Below, piece after piece: positions 21,681-31,794 of a stretch of 64,000 nt of DNA (positions are counted from its first letter, which is position 1; each line of letters opens with the position of its first letter). The DNA comes from Taxillus chinensis. Its lineage: Eukaryota > Streptophyta > Magnoliopsida > Santalales > Loranthaceae. The notes below the pieces were generated by a model. It made no database searches. It was not told where the DNA came from and saw nothing but the letters and a program-made list of their open reading frames with translations. The DNA is taken from NCBI GenBank assembly GCA_023512835.1, contig CM042087.1, positions 14,230,853-14,294,852 on the forward strand. The letters are read 5' to 3'. The position numbers and the translations under genes are program-made.

Positions 21681-21837
21681 AGGTTCCAGAGATATAACAG
21701 TCCCATACTCAAGGCTCCAGTCTAGTGACTGTCCTGTATCCAAGGCTCCAGTCCAATGACTGTCCCGTAACTAAAAGGGTTCCAGCTTGGCAGCGGTCCC
21801 ATGGATCAAAGGCTCCAGCTCAACAGTTGTCCCGTAG
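21681..21837. repeat. tandem repeat, 5 units of 28-34 bases
   Basis: Units of the form 'aaggctccagtccaatgactgtcccgta' repeat five times with substitutions and small indels. They sit in the same part of the LTR as the 'cctctcaggctccacagtcag' units of the Tekay-like LTRs and share the word 'ggctcca'. Confidence 0.85.
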
Positions 21838-22177
21838 CATACAACATTTAGCACTCAAACAAAACTCAGTGAAATGCAATCACATAACTCAGCACAAGGT
21901 GCCCAGTAGGCATAATTTATTTCAATACAAGATGCTCAACAGGCATAATACAACTCAACAAGTATTAATATGATTTACAATGCACTCAGTTCATGTAGTG
22001 CAACCACAATCTCAGTAACATTCACAGTATATAGTTTCTTTTCATATATCAGTGTTCATTAACCGTTCTGGTAAGTTTTTAGGTAAATTAACTCCGGGAC
22101 TTCATGCCAATTACATTATTTTCCACTCAAGAACCTTCTGGCTAAATGGGGAAGACAGTGGAGGCAAAATAAGGGGG

Positions 22178-22406
22178 TGCATGTCATATGGGTCATATGA
22201 CGTGCAGGGGGATGTTTGGCTCCCTGCCCTCTACACAACTCCAGGAATGTTGGGGTAAAATTTCAAACCAATTGGGCTTGCATGTGAAATGGGCTTTTCA
22301 CGTGCACAAGGGTTTTTGGCTCCCTGCTTTCTACACCTTTCAGGGAAGCCTGGGGTAAAATTTCAGACCAAATGGGCTTGCACGTGAAATGGGCTTTTCA
22401 TGTGCA
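22178..22406. promoter_or_regulatory. three TGCACG/CGTGCA palindromic modules
   Basis: Inverted pairs: TGCATGTCATATG with CATATGACGTGCA (22178-22206); TGCATGTGAAA with TTTCACGTGCA (22279-22306); TGCACGTGAAA with TTTCATGTGCA (22379-22406). Each has one mismatch, of the G-T type. The modules are about 100 bases apart, separated by 'ggctccctgc...ctacac' and 'ggggtaaaatttcagacc'. The CACGTG core is a G-box; a regulatory role is inference. Confidence 0.5.
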
Positions 22407-22975
22407 ATATGGCATGCAGCCATATTTTGCACAGAGACCTTTGTTTTGTTGTTTTAACCACTTTTCTCTAAAAGACCTCTCTCAAATTATGTTTAGATTG
22501 TGAGTTATTAGACTTGAAAGTTAGGGTACATAGCCTGGTTTCAACTCTAGCTATGTCCCTCATATCGACCTACCCATCCAGACCATCCCAGATTATTTTA
22601 TTCACTTTTAATTATCCAGATATACTGGAAACCTCACAATCAATTATCATATTAGTTTATGTGGGGGCATAAACTCAACATCAACATGAATAGGACCATA
22701 ACAGATCCGTACCTAGCAAACTCAGTAATCGCAACAAAGGGTATAAACCCAAAATTCTCAATACACATCAGAGGGTATAAACCCAAAATTTTCAGAAGGC
22801 ATGAATATGAACACGAATTCCCTACCTCAAAATCAGAGAATACAACTGGTCGTTGTATTCTAGCAATCACGTCTCTGGGCTCTCGTCCACTGCAGAAATC
22901 CTTGGATCACCGGCCTTGGATCGTCCTCGCCGTCTCAGGCCGTCTCCCTCTTTCCGGCAGTCTCCCTCTCTGGCC

Positions 22976-22978
<3 letters not shown>

Positions 22979-23006
<28 letters not shown>
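22979..23006. repeat. TC dinucleotide microsatellite
   Basis: Fourteen TC units. Similar C/T-rich tracts lie at the same LTR position in the Tekay-like copies (near 37205 and 44596). Confidence 0.95.
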
Positions 23007-23009
<3 letters not shown>

Positions 23010-23016
23010 GGGTGGC

Positions 23017-24418
23017 TGTTGGATCAAGCCCAGAATTTGGATAATGCTGATAAAGCCTTATATAATTTGATCTGAGATCTTTTGTGTTTCTTTGATCGTT
23101 GCAGAAGATATGTTATTAATCCGGAGATACACTAGTGAGAGCAAAGCTAAGGACAGGATACATAATCCTGATCCGGACAAGAGTGAGTGTCGTCAAACAC
23201 TTGGTAAATAACCAAGTCACCAATACATACGGAACAAGGGACATTCGTGCGGACTAAGTCAAATTGACGCTAAGTAAGAGTCTTGGTTTACAAGGTCACA
23301 CGAAGTAAAAGAAGACACGGAGTAAGGCATCCGAGTCTTCCATACATGCGGAGTAAGGAAGTACACATGCGGAATAAGGACCCGAGTCTTTATTAGACAC
23401 GGAGTAAGGAAATTAGATGCGGAGTAAGGAATCCGGACAACTTACTCATACGGAGTAAGGAAGCGCTAGTACGGAGTAAGTACTCCGATCCCTTAGACTC
23501 GCCCGGAGTAAGGAACTTACATACGGAGTAAGGAATTTACATACGGAGTAAGGAACTTACATGCGGAGTAAGGAAGCACTGATACGGAATAAGTCATCCA
23601 ACTTTTCAAGACTCGCCCGGAGTAAGGAACTTACATACGGAGTAAGGAATTTACATACGGAGTAAGGAACTTACATGCGGAGTAAGGAAGCGCTGACACG
23701 GACTAAGGATTCCAGTACCAAATAGATACAGAGTAAGCAATCACTGACACGGAGTAAGGTTCCGAGCCTCATTAGCTACGGAGTAAGGAAAATTACACCG
23801 GACCAAGAAGATACTGCTTCAACTCAACCGCATTTAAAGTTATCAGCTCGTGGCGTCCCGATGTAAGACAAATTTATTGAGAACCTGAAGAATGTTACAC
23901 GTGGATCATCCGGATATGTGGACACAACCTTAATTATATTTGGGAACTCACAAAGACACTTATACTCTTCAAACCCAAGATCTTGAGCTCCATAATCCAC
24001 AGCAATAAAGGCAGAGAGATTACCGAGGAATAGTTAGTACTGAACGCATTCCGAAACTACAAGTTCCAAGGTTGTATCTTAGGAATGTTTGTATAAATAG
24101 TCATAATTGTATATTTGTGTATAGCGCGCGATTGTGCTTTTGAAAGAAAAGATTAACCCGGTGTATGCACAAGCGGATTTAATTTTTGGGAGATAGAATT
24201 TGGCTAGTGTGTGAGTTCATTTGTAAACAGAGTGTAAGAGAGTCTTGCTTCTATTTTGTTGTATTTATCTTGTGATAATAAAACAAAATACTTCCACTAT
24301 CTGGTTATCTTCCGCAGTGATTCTATCACTTAACCAGATAAGTGTTTGTCTCTTAAGAGAAAGAAAAGAGTTTCGATAAGAGCCTATTCACCCCCCTCTA
24401 GGCTCCAAGGGACCATCA
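23017..24418 (+). repeat. Copia-A 5' LTR, 1402 bases
   Basis: It starts TGTTGGATCAAGCCC and ends 'gggaccatca'. The right part carries the 'gagcctattcaccccc...ctaggctc' end common to this family. An array of GGAGTAAGGAA words occupies about 23280-23790. There is a probable polyadenylation/termination region near 24270 ('gtgataataaaac'). Confidence 0.92.
23280..23790 (+). repeat. GGAGTAAGGAA word array in the Copia LTR
   Basis: About 16 exact or near-exact GGAGTAAGG words plus variants (GGAATAAGG, GGACTAAGG), usually preceded by AC or TGC and separated by 5-20 bases ('aacttacatac', 'aagcgct'). Equivalent arrays lie at 34990-35470, and in reverse complement at 49490-49960, 51490-52030 and 63420-63730. 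Confidence 0.9.
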
Positions 24419-24420
24419 AG

Positions 24421-24432
24421 TGGTATCAGAGC
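24421..24432 (+). other. primer-binding site (initiator tRNA-Met type)
   Basis: TGGTATCAGAGC lies two bases after the LTR end. It is the classic plant Copia site complementary to the 3' end of initiator tRNA-Met. Confidence 0.95.
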
Positions 24433-24479
24433 AAGTACTATTTGTTCTAAGTAGAGATCTCACTCTTTCAATCTCAGAA

Positions 24480-26073
24480 ATGGCCGAAGAAAGCAGTATG
24501 CTATTCAACACTCGCCTTAACTCCGGAGGTGCACAGGAGCCCATCCCGAATCGAAGCAGCAGTGAAAATGTTGACCCACCTCAACCTGCTGCTGCCGCCG
24601 CTTCTCAACCATGGAGTTCTGGCTTTACCTTGATAAAACCGCCCAAATTCACACCTGAGCTTTTCTCCCAGTGGAAAGCTCGCATGAAGATGTTTATGGT
24701 ATGCCATGATCATCTTATGTGGCCATGTCTTCATCAGGAGATTCCAATTCCGATGACTATCGGAGAACATGGAGTTAGGAGGCCAAAGACAGATGCTGAA
24801 CTTACCAACGATGAAAGAGCCTGGCAGTGCGCTAGTGAAAAGGCTCTGGCTTATGTTACATCGTCTTTGGATTCCGAGGCTTTCACGGACGTCCAGGGCT
24901 ACACGACAAAGAAAGCCGTTTGGGACAAACCGACAATCCTCTATGAGGGGAGTCGGTCCCAAATGCGAACGTGATCTGTACTCTCGACGGAACTTTGAGA
25001 GTTTTAATCATAAACCGGGCGAATCACTCGAAAGCATCTATCGGAGATTCGGCAAGCTCATTCTTGAGCTGAAGACTGTCAATGAGCACTATTCTCAATC
25101 CCAGATCAATGATAAGTTCTTTCGCTCCTTGCCAGATCGCTACTACTCCAAACAACTCCAGATGCAATCAGACAAGAACTGGCAGTATGTTCCCCTTGAG
25201 GAACTATATGGAGAGCTACGGACTCACGAAGTCAGGTTTAAGTACTCTGACCGGGATGAGAAAATAGCTCGGAAAGAAAAGGGGGTAGCTCTCAAAGCTA
25301 CAGAATGTCTAAACATACTGAGGAATGATGATATGGACGTGTCCGAGAATTCTGATTCTGACGAGGAGGAGGAGATAGCACTTCTTGTCAAATCCTTTGA
25401 GCGATTCCTACGGAAAAGCAGAAAAGGGTTCAGGAGACGCTCATCATCATCTTTCCAAAGGAAGGAGCGACCGGAGTCCAGTTCCCAGGAATGCTTCAAC
25501 TATGGGAAAACCGGTCACTGGGCCAAGGAATGCAGGTCCAAATCAAAAGTAGCCAAGAAAAGTGATAGGGTAACTCCTCGGTGCTCCACCTCAGACAATA
25601 GCAAGAACAAGAGGAAGGCGCTCGTGACAAAATACATGAGTGGCTCGGAAGAAGAGGAGGAATCCTCGGATGATGAGCCAGCCACTAAGCCGAACGTTTG
25701 CCTCATGGCAAGTACTGAGGTACCTTCTATCTCTGAGCTCCTGAGTAAATTAAAATCTCTTACTACTGCATGTGATCATGAAAAGAATGAGAGACTAATA
25801 ATTACTCAAATGTACAAAGATATGGAAAGTCAGAATAAACGTCTTGAATTTACTATTAATAGACTCAAAAAGGACATCACTGACTTTAGAGGAAAAGAAG
25901 CTTGGTATCACGATCTAAGAGCTGAAAATCATTTGTTAAATACCAATCTCTCAGGCCTAAAAGTTATAGTAAAAAGACTTGAAAATGAACTGGAACAGGA
26001 AAAGGAAATAAATCGTAAGTGGCTAAAATTCGGGGAAATAGCCTCTACCTTTAGGACTCATCAACATCCATAG
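24480..26073 (+). pseudogene. gag: Copia-A gag, one frameshift
   Basis: Capsid protein. ATG at 24480 ('MAEESSMLFNTRLNSGG'), the same start as in Copia-B and Copia-D. The core includes 'FSQWKARMKMFMVCHDHL' (about 24663-24716). A frameshift near 24961 moves reading to a second frame that stays open to 26073. That frame holds 'PGESLESIYRRFGKLILELK', an acidic Asp/Glu patch, a Lys/Arg-rich region, the zinc knuckle (about 25490-25535) and a long Lys/Glu/Leu coiled coil (about 25760-26030). The knuckle reads CFNYGKTGHWAKEC: its second Cys is Tyr. The Copia-D copy keeps Cys. Confidence 0.85.
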
Positions 26074-26735
26074 CTCAAGCTACTGAGTGTCCTCCGGATT
26101 TCACTCCTAAACTAACCAACTTATATCTTGTTAGTATATCTAAACCGTTGGATGGTTTCATTTCAGGTGGCACCTTTATGATCGTGGAGTCGAGGCTTTT
26201 CTTGCACTTCCCGAAGCGGAGAGCACCCGTAACCAAAGATGAAGGGAAGGCTGCTGCAGTTCAAGCCAAAACTGTAGCACCCAAAAAGAAAGACAAGGCT
26301 AAGGCTGATGCATCTAGGGCCAAGAGCGCGTCACCCAAACGCAATGGATTAGGCCACAGGGAACAGAGTAGAAAGTCTGTAAAATCTAAGAGACCTGTAT
26401 CCCCGTTTGTACTTCACATTATAGTGTCTGTTCCATCCTGTAGGGAAATAGGTCATTGTCACTATGAATGTTGGAGTTTATCCGATAACCGGCTTTCTAA
26501 TCAGTTTCATATCAATAAAGGTCAGTTAAACAAAAAGGGTTCTTCGAACAAAACAAAATCTAAACCTCGAAGGAGTATCTCTCCCAAGAAAACCCAAATA
26601 AAAGAGGTAGCTGAAACTAACAAGCTAAAGTCAACTTGGAGAGCTAAAAGTCCTAGCAAAATCAAATCCATTAATGTTGACAATACTGCTGCTCTCTCTA
26701 ACCGCCCGAAACAAGTTTGGGCACCAAAAGTGTAA
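26074..26735 (+). pseudogene. Copia-A gag-protease linker, Lys/Ser/Pro-rich
   Basis: After the stop at 26071-26073 there is a gap, then an open frame 26148-26735. It is rich in Lys, Ser, Ala and Pro ('KAKADASRAKSASPKR', 'RRSISPKKTQIKEVAE'). A Cys/His cluster ('SCREIGHCHYECWSL', about 26435-26480) looks like a second, non-canonical zinc site. The same region is present on the - strand in Copia-B (47130-47760). Confidence 0.65.
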
Positions 26736-27095
26736 ACTATTGTCTTTCAGGAGCATCTCTGGAATGCATTGCCGGATCACTTGAAGTTAAAGATCAATAA
26801 AAGCAAGTGGATCCTTGATAGTGGATGCTCCGAACATATGACGGGTGATCAGACTCTGCTTGTAGAAGTCAATGATAAACAAGGTTCATCCGTTTCATAT
26901 GGCGACAATAGCAAAGGTAAGACTGTCAGGTATGGCACCTTAACTAACGGCTATGTATCAATCACTAGAGTTGCACTAGTCGAAGGTTTAAAGCATAATT
27001 TGCTAAGTGTCAGTAATTTATGTGACAAAGGATTCACTGTTTCCTTTTTGTCCAACACCTGTACGAGAAGAGAAAACTTATCCAGGAGATGTTAA
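26736..27095 (+). pseudogene. pol: Copia-A aspartic protease
   Basis: Retropepsin-like. 'KWILDSGCSEHMTGD' (about 26805-26850) is the Copia active-site block with Asp-Ser-Gly intact. 'VALVEGLKHNLLSVSNLCD' follows near 26970-27025. A frameshift near 27050-27070 ends this frame at 27095 and passes reading to the integrase frame. Confidence 0.85.
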
Positions 27096-28560
27096 GTTAT
27101 CCAGATCAAGAGATGGGGACATTTACTCAGTGGTCTTAAGAAATAATTCTTCTGACCCTGTATGCTTCCTCACTAAAGCATCAGATGAAGACAGTTGGCT
27201 ATGGCACAAGCGATGCGCACATTTAAACTTTAAGACTTTGTTTAAATTAGCGTCACTTGATCTTGTCACTGGTTTACCTAAACTCAAGTTCTCCAGAGAC
27301 TCTCTCTGTCGAGAATGCCAATTGGGCAAACAGACCAAACATAGCTTTAAGAGCAAATCAGTTAATTCAATAACTACTCCTCTACAACTTCTTCATATGG
27401 ACCTATGTGGTCCTATATCCTGTCGGTCACTAGTCGAGCGAGATATACCCTAGTGGTTATCGATGATTTCACCAAATACACATGGGTGATGTTCCTGAAA
27501 TCAAAGGATCAAACTTTTGAGCATCTTGTAGATCTTTTCAACTGGATAAGCAAATCACAAGGACTGAGCATAAAGTGCATCAGGAGTGATCATGCTACGA
27601 GAATTTGATTTTTCAGAAATGAGATCATATTGCTCTGAACAAGGCATACAGCATGACTACTCTGCGCCCAGAACTCCTCAACAAAATGGAGTGGCTGAGC
27701 GCAAGAATCGCACTTTAGTCGAGGCTGGCAGATCTATGTTAGCAGGGGCAACGCTTCCTCTCAGTCTATGGGCTGAAGCTGTGTCCACTGCCTGCTATGT
27801 TCAGAACAGAACTCTAATAAATAAATCTACCATGAAAACACCCTATGAGATGTGGAGAGGACGAAAGCCTTCAATTTCACATTTCAGAGCCTTTGGGTGT
27901 ACCTGCTATATACTGAACAACGACAAAGAACCCCGGAATAAATTTGAACCAAAATCTGATGATGGGATCTTTGTCGGGTACTCACTTCATAGCAAAGCTT
28001 ATCAGGTCTTCAATAGAAAACTTTTTAAAGTTGAAGAATCTATCCATGTGACCTTTGATGAAACTAACCTTGATTGGTCAAAAGTCGGTTCTTCTAGTTC
28101 TAATGTGCAGGTCGTGGACAGCAACGTCGATTATTCGAAGTTTATGAATGTTCCTGTTACACATCTTGACCAACCACGTGGCATCAGCGAAGCACAAAGA
28201 AATTATATGGATGATGCTACGGATGACTCGGACTCCGGACTACCATTTAGCTCCGGATATACTCCTACGGATACCCAAAATTCTAGAGCACCTTCAAGTC
28301 CGTTCGGACTAGTTAACACTGAAAGAAACAGTGTTGAAGAACCATCTAGTTCATCCGTACCTCTCAATACGGAAACATCTAGTCCGGACGAAGCTCAACC
28401 AGCGGATACAACTGAACCACCTAATCTGGAAGAGCTTCAAATTGTTCAAGACCATCCATCATATGCACAGAATTACAGATGGACTCGAAACCATCCCTCA
28501 GATCAAGTGATTGGTGATCCTATTGTTGGTGTAAGAACAAGAGCAGCCACCTCCAACATG
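27060..28560 (+). pseudogene. pol: Copia-A integrase, frameshifted
   Basis: The HHCC finger runs from 'WLWHKRCAHLNF' (about 27198) to 'CRECQLGKQ' (about 27310). The core has Asp in 'LLHMDLCGPI' (about 27390-27420), Asp in 'RSDH' (about 27585) and Glu in '[15 protein letters not shown]' (about 27689-27733). Frames break near 27430 and 27600. Downstream '[18 protein letters not shown]' and '[10 protein letters not shown]' are typical Copia integrase C-terminal blocks. From about 28100 to 28550 comes the variable Ser/Thr/Pro-rich linker to RT. Confidence 0.85.
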
Positions 28561-30121
28561 AGTCTTTACTCGTGTTTTCTATCTCAAATAGAACCAAAGG
28601 TGGTAGATGAAGCTCTTCAGGATTCGAATTGGGTAGAAGCCATGCAAGAAGAGCTGGATCAGTTTAAGAGAAATAATGTGTGGACCTTAGTACCAAGGCC
28701 TAAGTCTCAGCAAGTCATTGGCGTTAAATGGGTGTTCCGGAACAAGCTTGATACGGATGGAATAGTAATCCGAAACAAAGCCAGACTGGTAGCCAAAGGG
28801 TATCGTCAAGAAGAAGGAATAGATTATGATGAGACCTTTGCTCCGGTAGCAAGACTTGAGGCAATCTGAATGTTTCTGGCGTATGCTTCATATGAAAACT
28901 TCATAGTTTATCAAATGGACGTCAAGAGCGCATTCCTGAATGGGGATCTTCAAGAGGAGGTGTATGTTGAACAACCTCCAGGCTTCATTGAACCTAAGGC
29001 AGGACATCTTGTTTACAAGCTTCGGAAAGCTTTATATGGTTTGAAGCAAGCTCCAAGAGCCTGGTACGACACACTGTCAGAATTCCTACTTGCTCACAAC
29101 TTCCGAAAGGGGAAGATAGACACCACCCTATTTCTACGAAAAGAGAAAGGACACACTCTGATCGTACAAATATACGTGGATGATATCATTTTCGGATCAA
29201 CGAATCCGAAGCTTTGTGAAGAGTTTGCTAAGTTGATGACAGGCAAGTTTGAGATGAGCATGATGGGAGAACTGTCCTACTTCCTTGGAATAGAAGTTAA
29301 ACAATTAAAGGAAGGAATCTTCATTAACCAAGCTAAGTACACTCGCGATCTTATTAAGAAGTTTGGTATGGAAGGTTCATCTCCCGTCAAAACACCCATG
29401 CCTGTCAGTGCCAAGTTAGATCCGGATGTTGACAGCATATCAGTAAATGTGACTGACTATAGAGGGATGATCGGATCCTTACTGTATCTTACAGCAAGTC
29501 GCCCAGACATTATGTTTGCAACTTGCATCTGTGCACGATACCAGGCGAATCCCAAAGAGTCACATATGCTTCATGTTAAACGAATATTAAGGTATCTCAA
29601 GGGAACGATGAATTTGGGACTCTGGTACCCAAAGGAGTCCAACTTCACCTTATCGGGATACTCTGATGCCGACTTCGCTGGATGTCGCATCGACAGGAAG
29701 AGCACAAGTGGTACATGTCAGTTTCTTGGAAATAGATTAATTTCATGGTTCAGTAAGAAGTAGAATTCCGTATCAACCTCTACTCTTGAACGGAATATAT
29801 AGTCTGCTGGGAGTTCTTGCGCACGCACTACTCTGGATGCAAAGTCAACTTACTGACTACGGTTTCAACATGTCATCTATTCCACTCTACTGCGACAACA
29901 CTAGCGCTATTGCTATCAGCAATAATCCTGTCATGCATCCTAAGACGAAGGATATTGAAGTCCGGTATCACTTCATACGTGATCATGTTCTTAAAAGTCA
30001 CATCTCACTGGAACACGTTGCTACCGAAGATCAACTGGCCGGCATTTTTACAAAGCCCCTACCTGATGCAAGATTCTCTGAACTACTCTTCCGTTTAGGT
30101 ATGCTCGACTTTTCTGCATAG
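28561..30121 (+). pseudogene. pol: Copia-A reverse transcriptase and RNase H
   Basis: The RT starts near '[18 protein letters not shown]' (about 28630). Stops at 28867-28869 (TGA) and 29761-29763 (TAG) break it. Conserved blocks are 'YQMDVKSAFLNGDLQEEVYV' (about 28910-28970), catalytic YVDD at 29173-29184 and 'GYSDADFAGCRIDRKSTSG' (about 29658-29714). After a small frameshift near 29780-29800 the RNase H end has 'LYCDNTSAIAIS', 'VRYHFIRDHV' and 'IFTKPLP'. It ends at TAG 30119-30121. The blocks fit the SIRE/Tork side of Copia; the lineage is inference. Confidence 0.9.
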
Positions 30122-31794
30122 TTTCACCTTTAATTTGCCCAACAGTATATTTACTATCAGAACATGCATTGTGTTTTTACTGAAAGTGGAAGATACATAC
30201 TGATTTTAATGCTGATCATACTTACCGATTAACGACTTCATGCTTCGATATAAATATCAACTTCATTCGGGAGGATGCTTGCGTTTCCCGATCAAGTCAT
30301 TTAAGCTAACATGATTAAAGTTTATATGATTTACCTCCTTCTGGTTTCATGATCTTAATTTCCACTAATCACCACATGACAATAGCATGTTCATTTAGAT
30401 TACTCTATTAACATGTATAGTTGAAGAAATGAAATGGGTAAGCTCGGAATGCCTGGTGGATGAACACTCAATCGCAGTCTGGTCAGCTTCTGAAGTATAG
30501 TTTCCTAAAAAGATAGACAGTGCTGAATTCTACAAACCGGAAATGTCAACCGAGAGGATTGCAAAATCTACGGGGGAGAAAATGCTTTATATATTATTCA
30601 GTAATACCCCCCGTATATGTCTCATGACCTCTTTCCTGGCTGTCTATTTGAGGGGGAGCTTTTCATTGAGAGGATTAAATGATCTACGGGGAGCAGTAAT
30701 GAACCCCTAATATGTCTCGGATACTCCCTCCTCTAAACTTTTACTTCCGGATCTGACAGGACATGCTGTTTTAAATCAGAAAAGTGGCATGCTTGGATGT
30801 ATTTTCTTTCTTCAACCATGCATTTAATCGGCTAATCACCTGCTTACTTTTGACATGTGTTCGCTTCCACATTTCTCACTCATGAATCCTAAATTGGCCA
30901 AATCATATGATCTTTAATTAATCTTAGCTACGTTGTTCAGCAAGACGGTTTCGCTATGTTGACCTATATGAACTTGTGTATTGTTATCTGACATATGCCC
31001 TGATTCAGTAATATTGATCATTCTCACGTATGTATATGTCTCTCGCATGCTTAGTAATGCATAAGTTCTGTTTCTCATTAGTTCGGATTATGTCGTTTTT
31101 CACTGATTATTTTCCCTAATCTCTACTAATCCTTGCCTGTTAAGCTTTTGTATTTTCAGTTCATTTCTTCGCTTAGCTACAGGTTCAGATTCTCTTTGCA
31201 ACCGTAACGATCAATCTAGTCCATAGTCTTGGATTTGAAGTGTTGTGGTACTTCTCTTCTCTTCGACTTATTGACTGCAAAGGAATCTACTTCACTCTCT
31301 CGCCGAACTCTGTATACTACGGACACGGTCTACTTTTCATCCGGATACTCTTCCTCGACTATCATTTACTCCGGATGATTGTCGGTTCATTCCTCCGGAC
31401 TCCTGACACAGTCTCATTGCGACAATCCAAGTCTTCCTATGTGTCGCGTGCTTTTGAGGAGGAATCATGATGATTCATTAAATGCAAATCTCGGGATGCA
31501 CACACACTTCTTTGGATGGCAACCAGCTGTTACACTTACTTAGTCATGTGGCCTCTACGACATCGTTTCATTCGGAGGCGCATCGATATCCAGAATAATG
31601 ACATCAGCCTGTCAAGTGGGTCCCTATTTCACTCGCCAATTCTTAGACCCGCTGACATTTGCGGACTCGGTCTTATATGTACTGATCATTCCTGCGCAAC
31701 ACGAGTATTGCTCATTTCAAATCCCTAAACCTCTCGTTGCTCCTTCCATCACCAAGACCTCACCTTTCCTCTTGTCCTTCAAATTTCCTTTGCA
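30122..31794 (+). other. Copia-A spacer between pol and the 3' ORF
   Basis: 1.67 kb without a supportable ORF. It contains several polypurine-tract-like words: GGGGGAGAAAA near 30573, GAGGGGGAGC near 30650 and GGGGAGCAG near 30688. The last 60 bases before the ATG at 31795 are C/T-rich. The 76-codon ORF at 31240 has no supporting features. Confidence 0.65.

Larger units (their letters stand above)
21088..23016 (-). repeat. Gypsy (Tekay-like) LTR, truncated by Copia-A
   Basis: On + it starts TGTCACGCCCC, the same start as the Tekay-like LTRs at 36077 and 43466, so it probably belongs to a - strand element. It holds five tandem units (21681-21837), three palindromic modules (22178-22406) and a TC microsatellite (22979-23006). 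It ends abruptly at 23016 where the Copia-A 5' LTR begins. The 22190-22500 part closely resembles the Athila-like LTR at 59830-60075, so it may be a composite. No long ORF. Confidence 0.65.

Noticed and set aside
23280..23790. CRISPR-like array of GGAGTAAGGAA words
   Set aside because: Words are short, spacers irregular and mostly repeats of each other; it lies in an LTR of a plant element.
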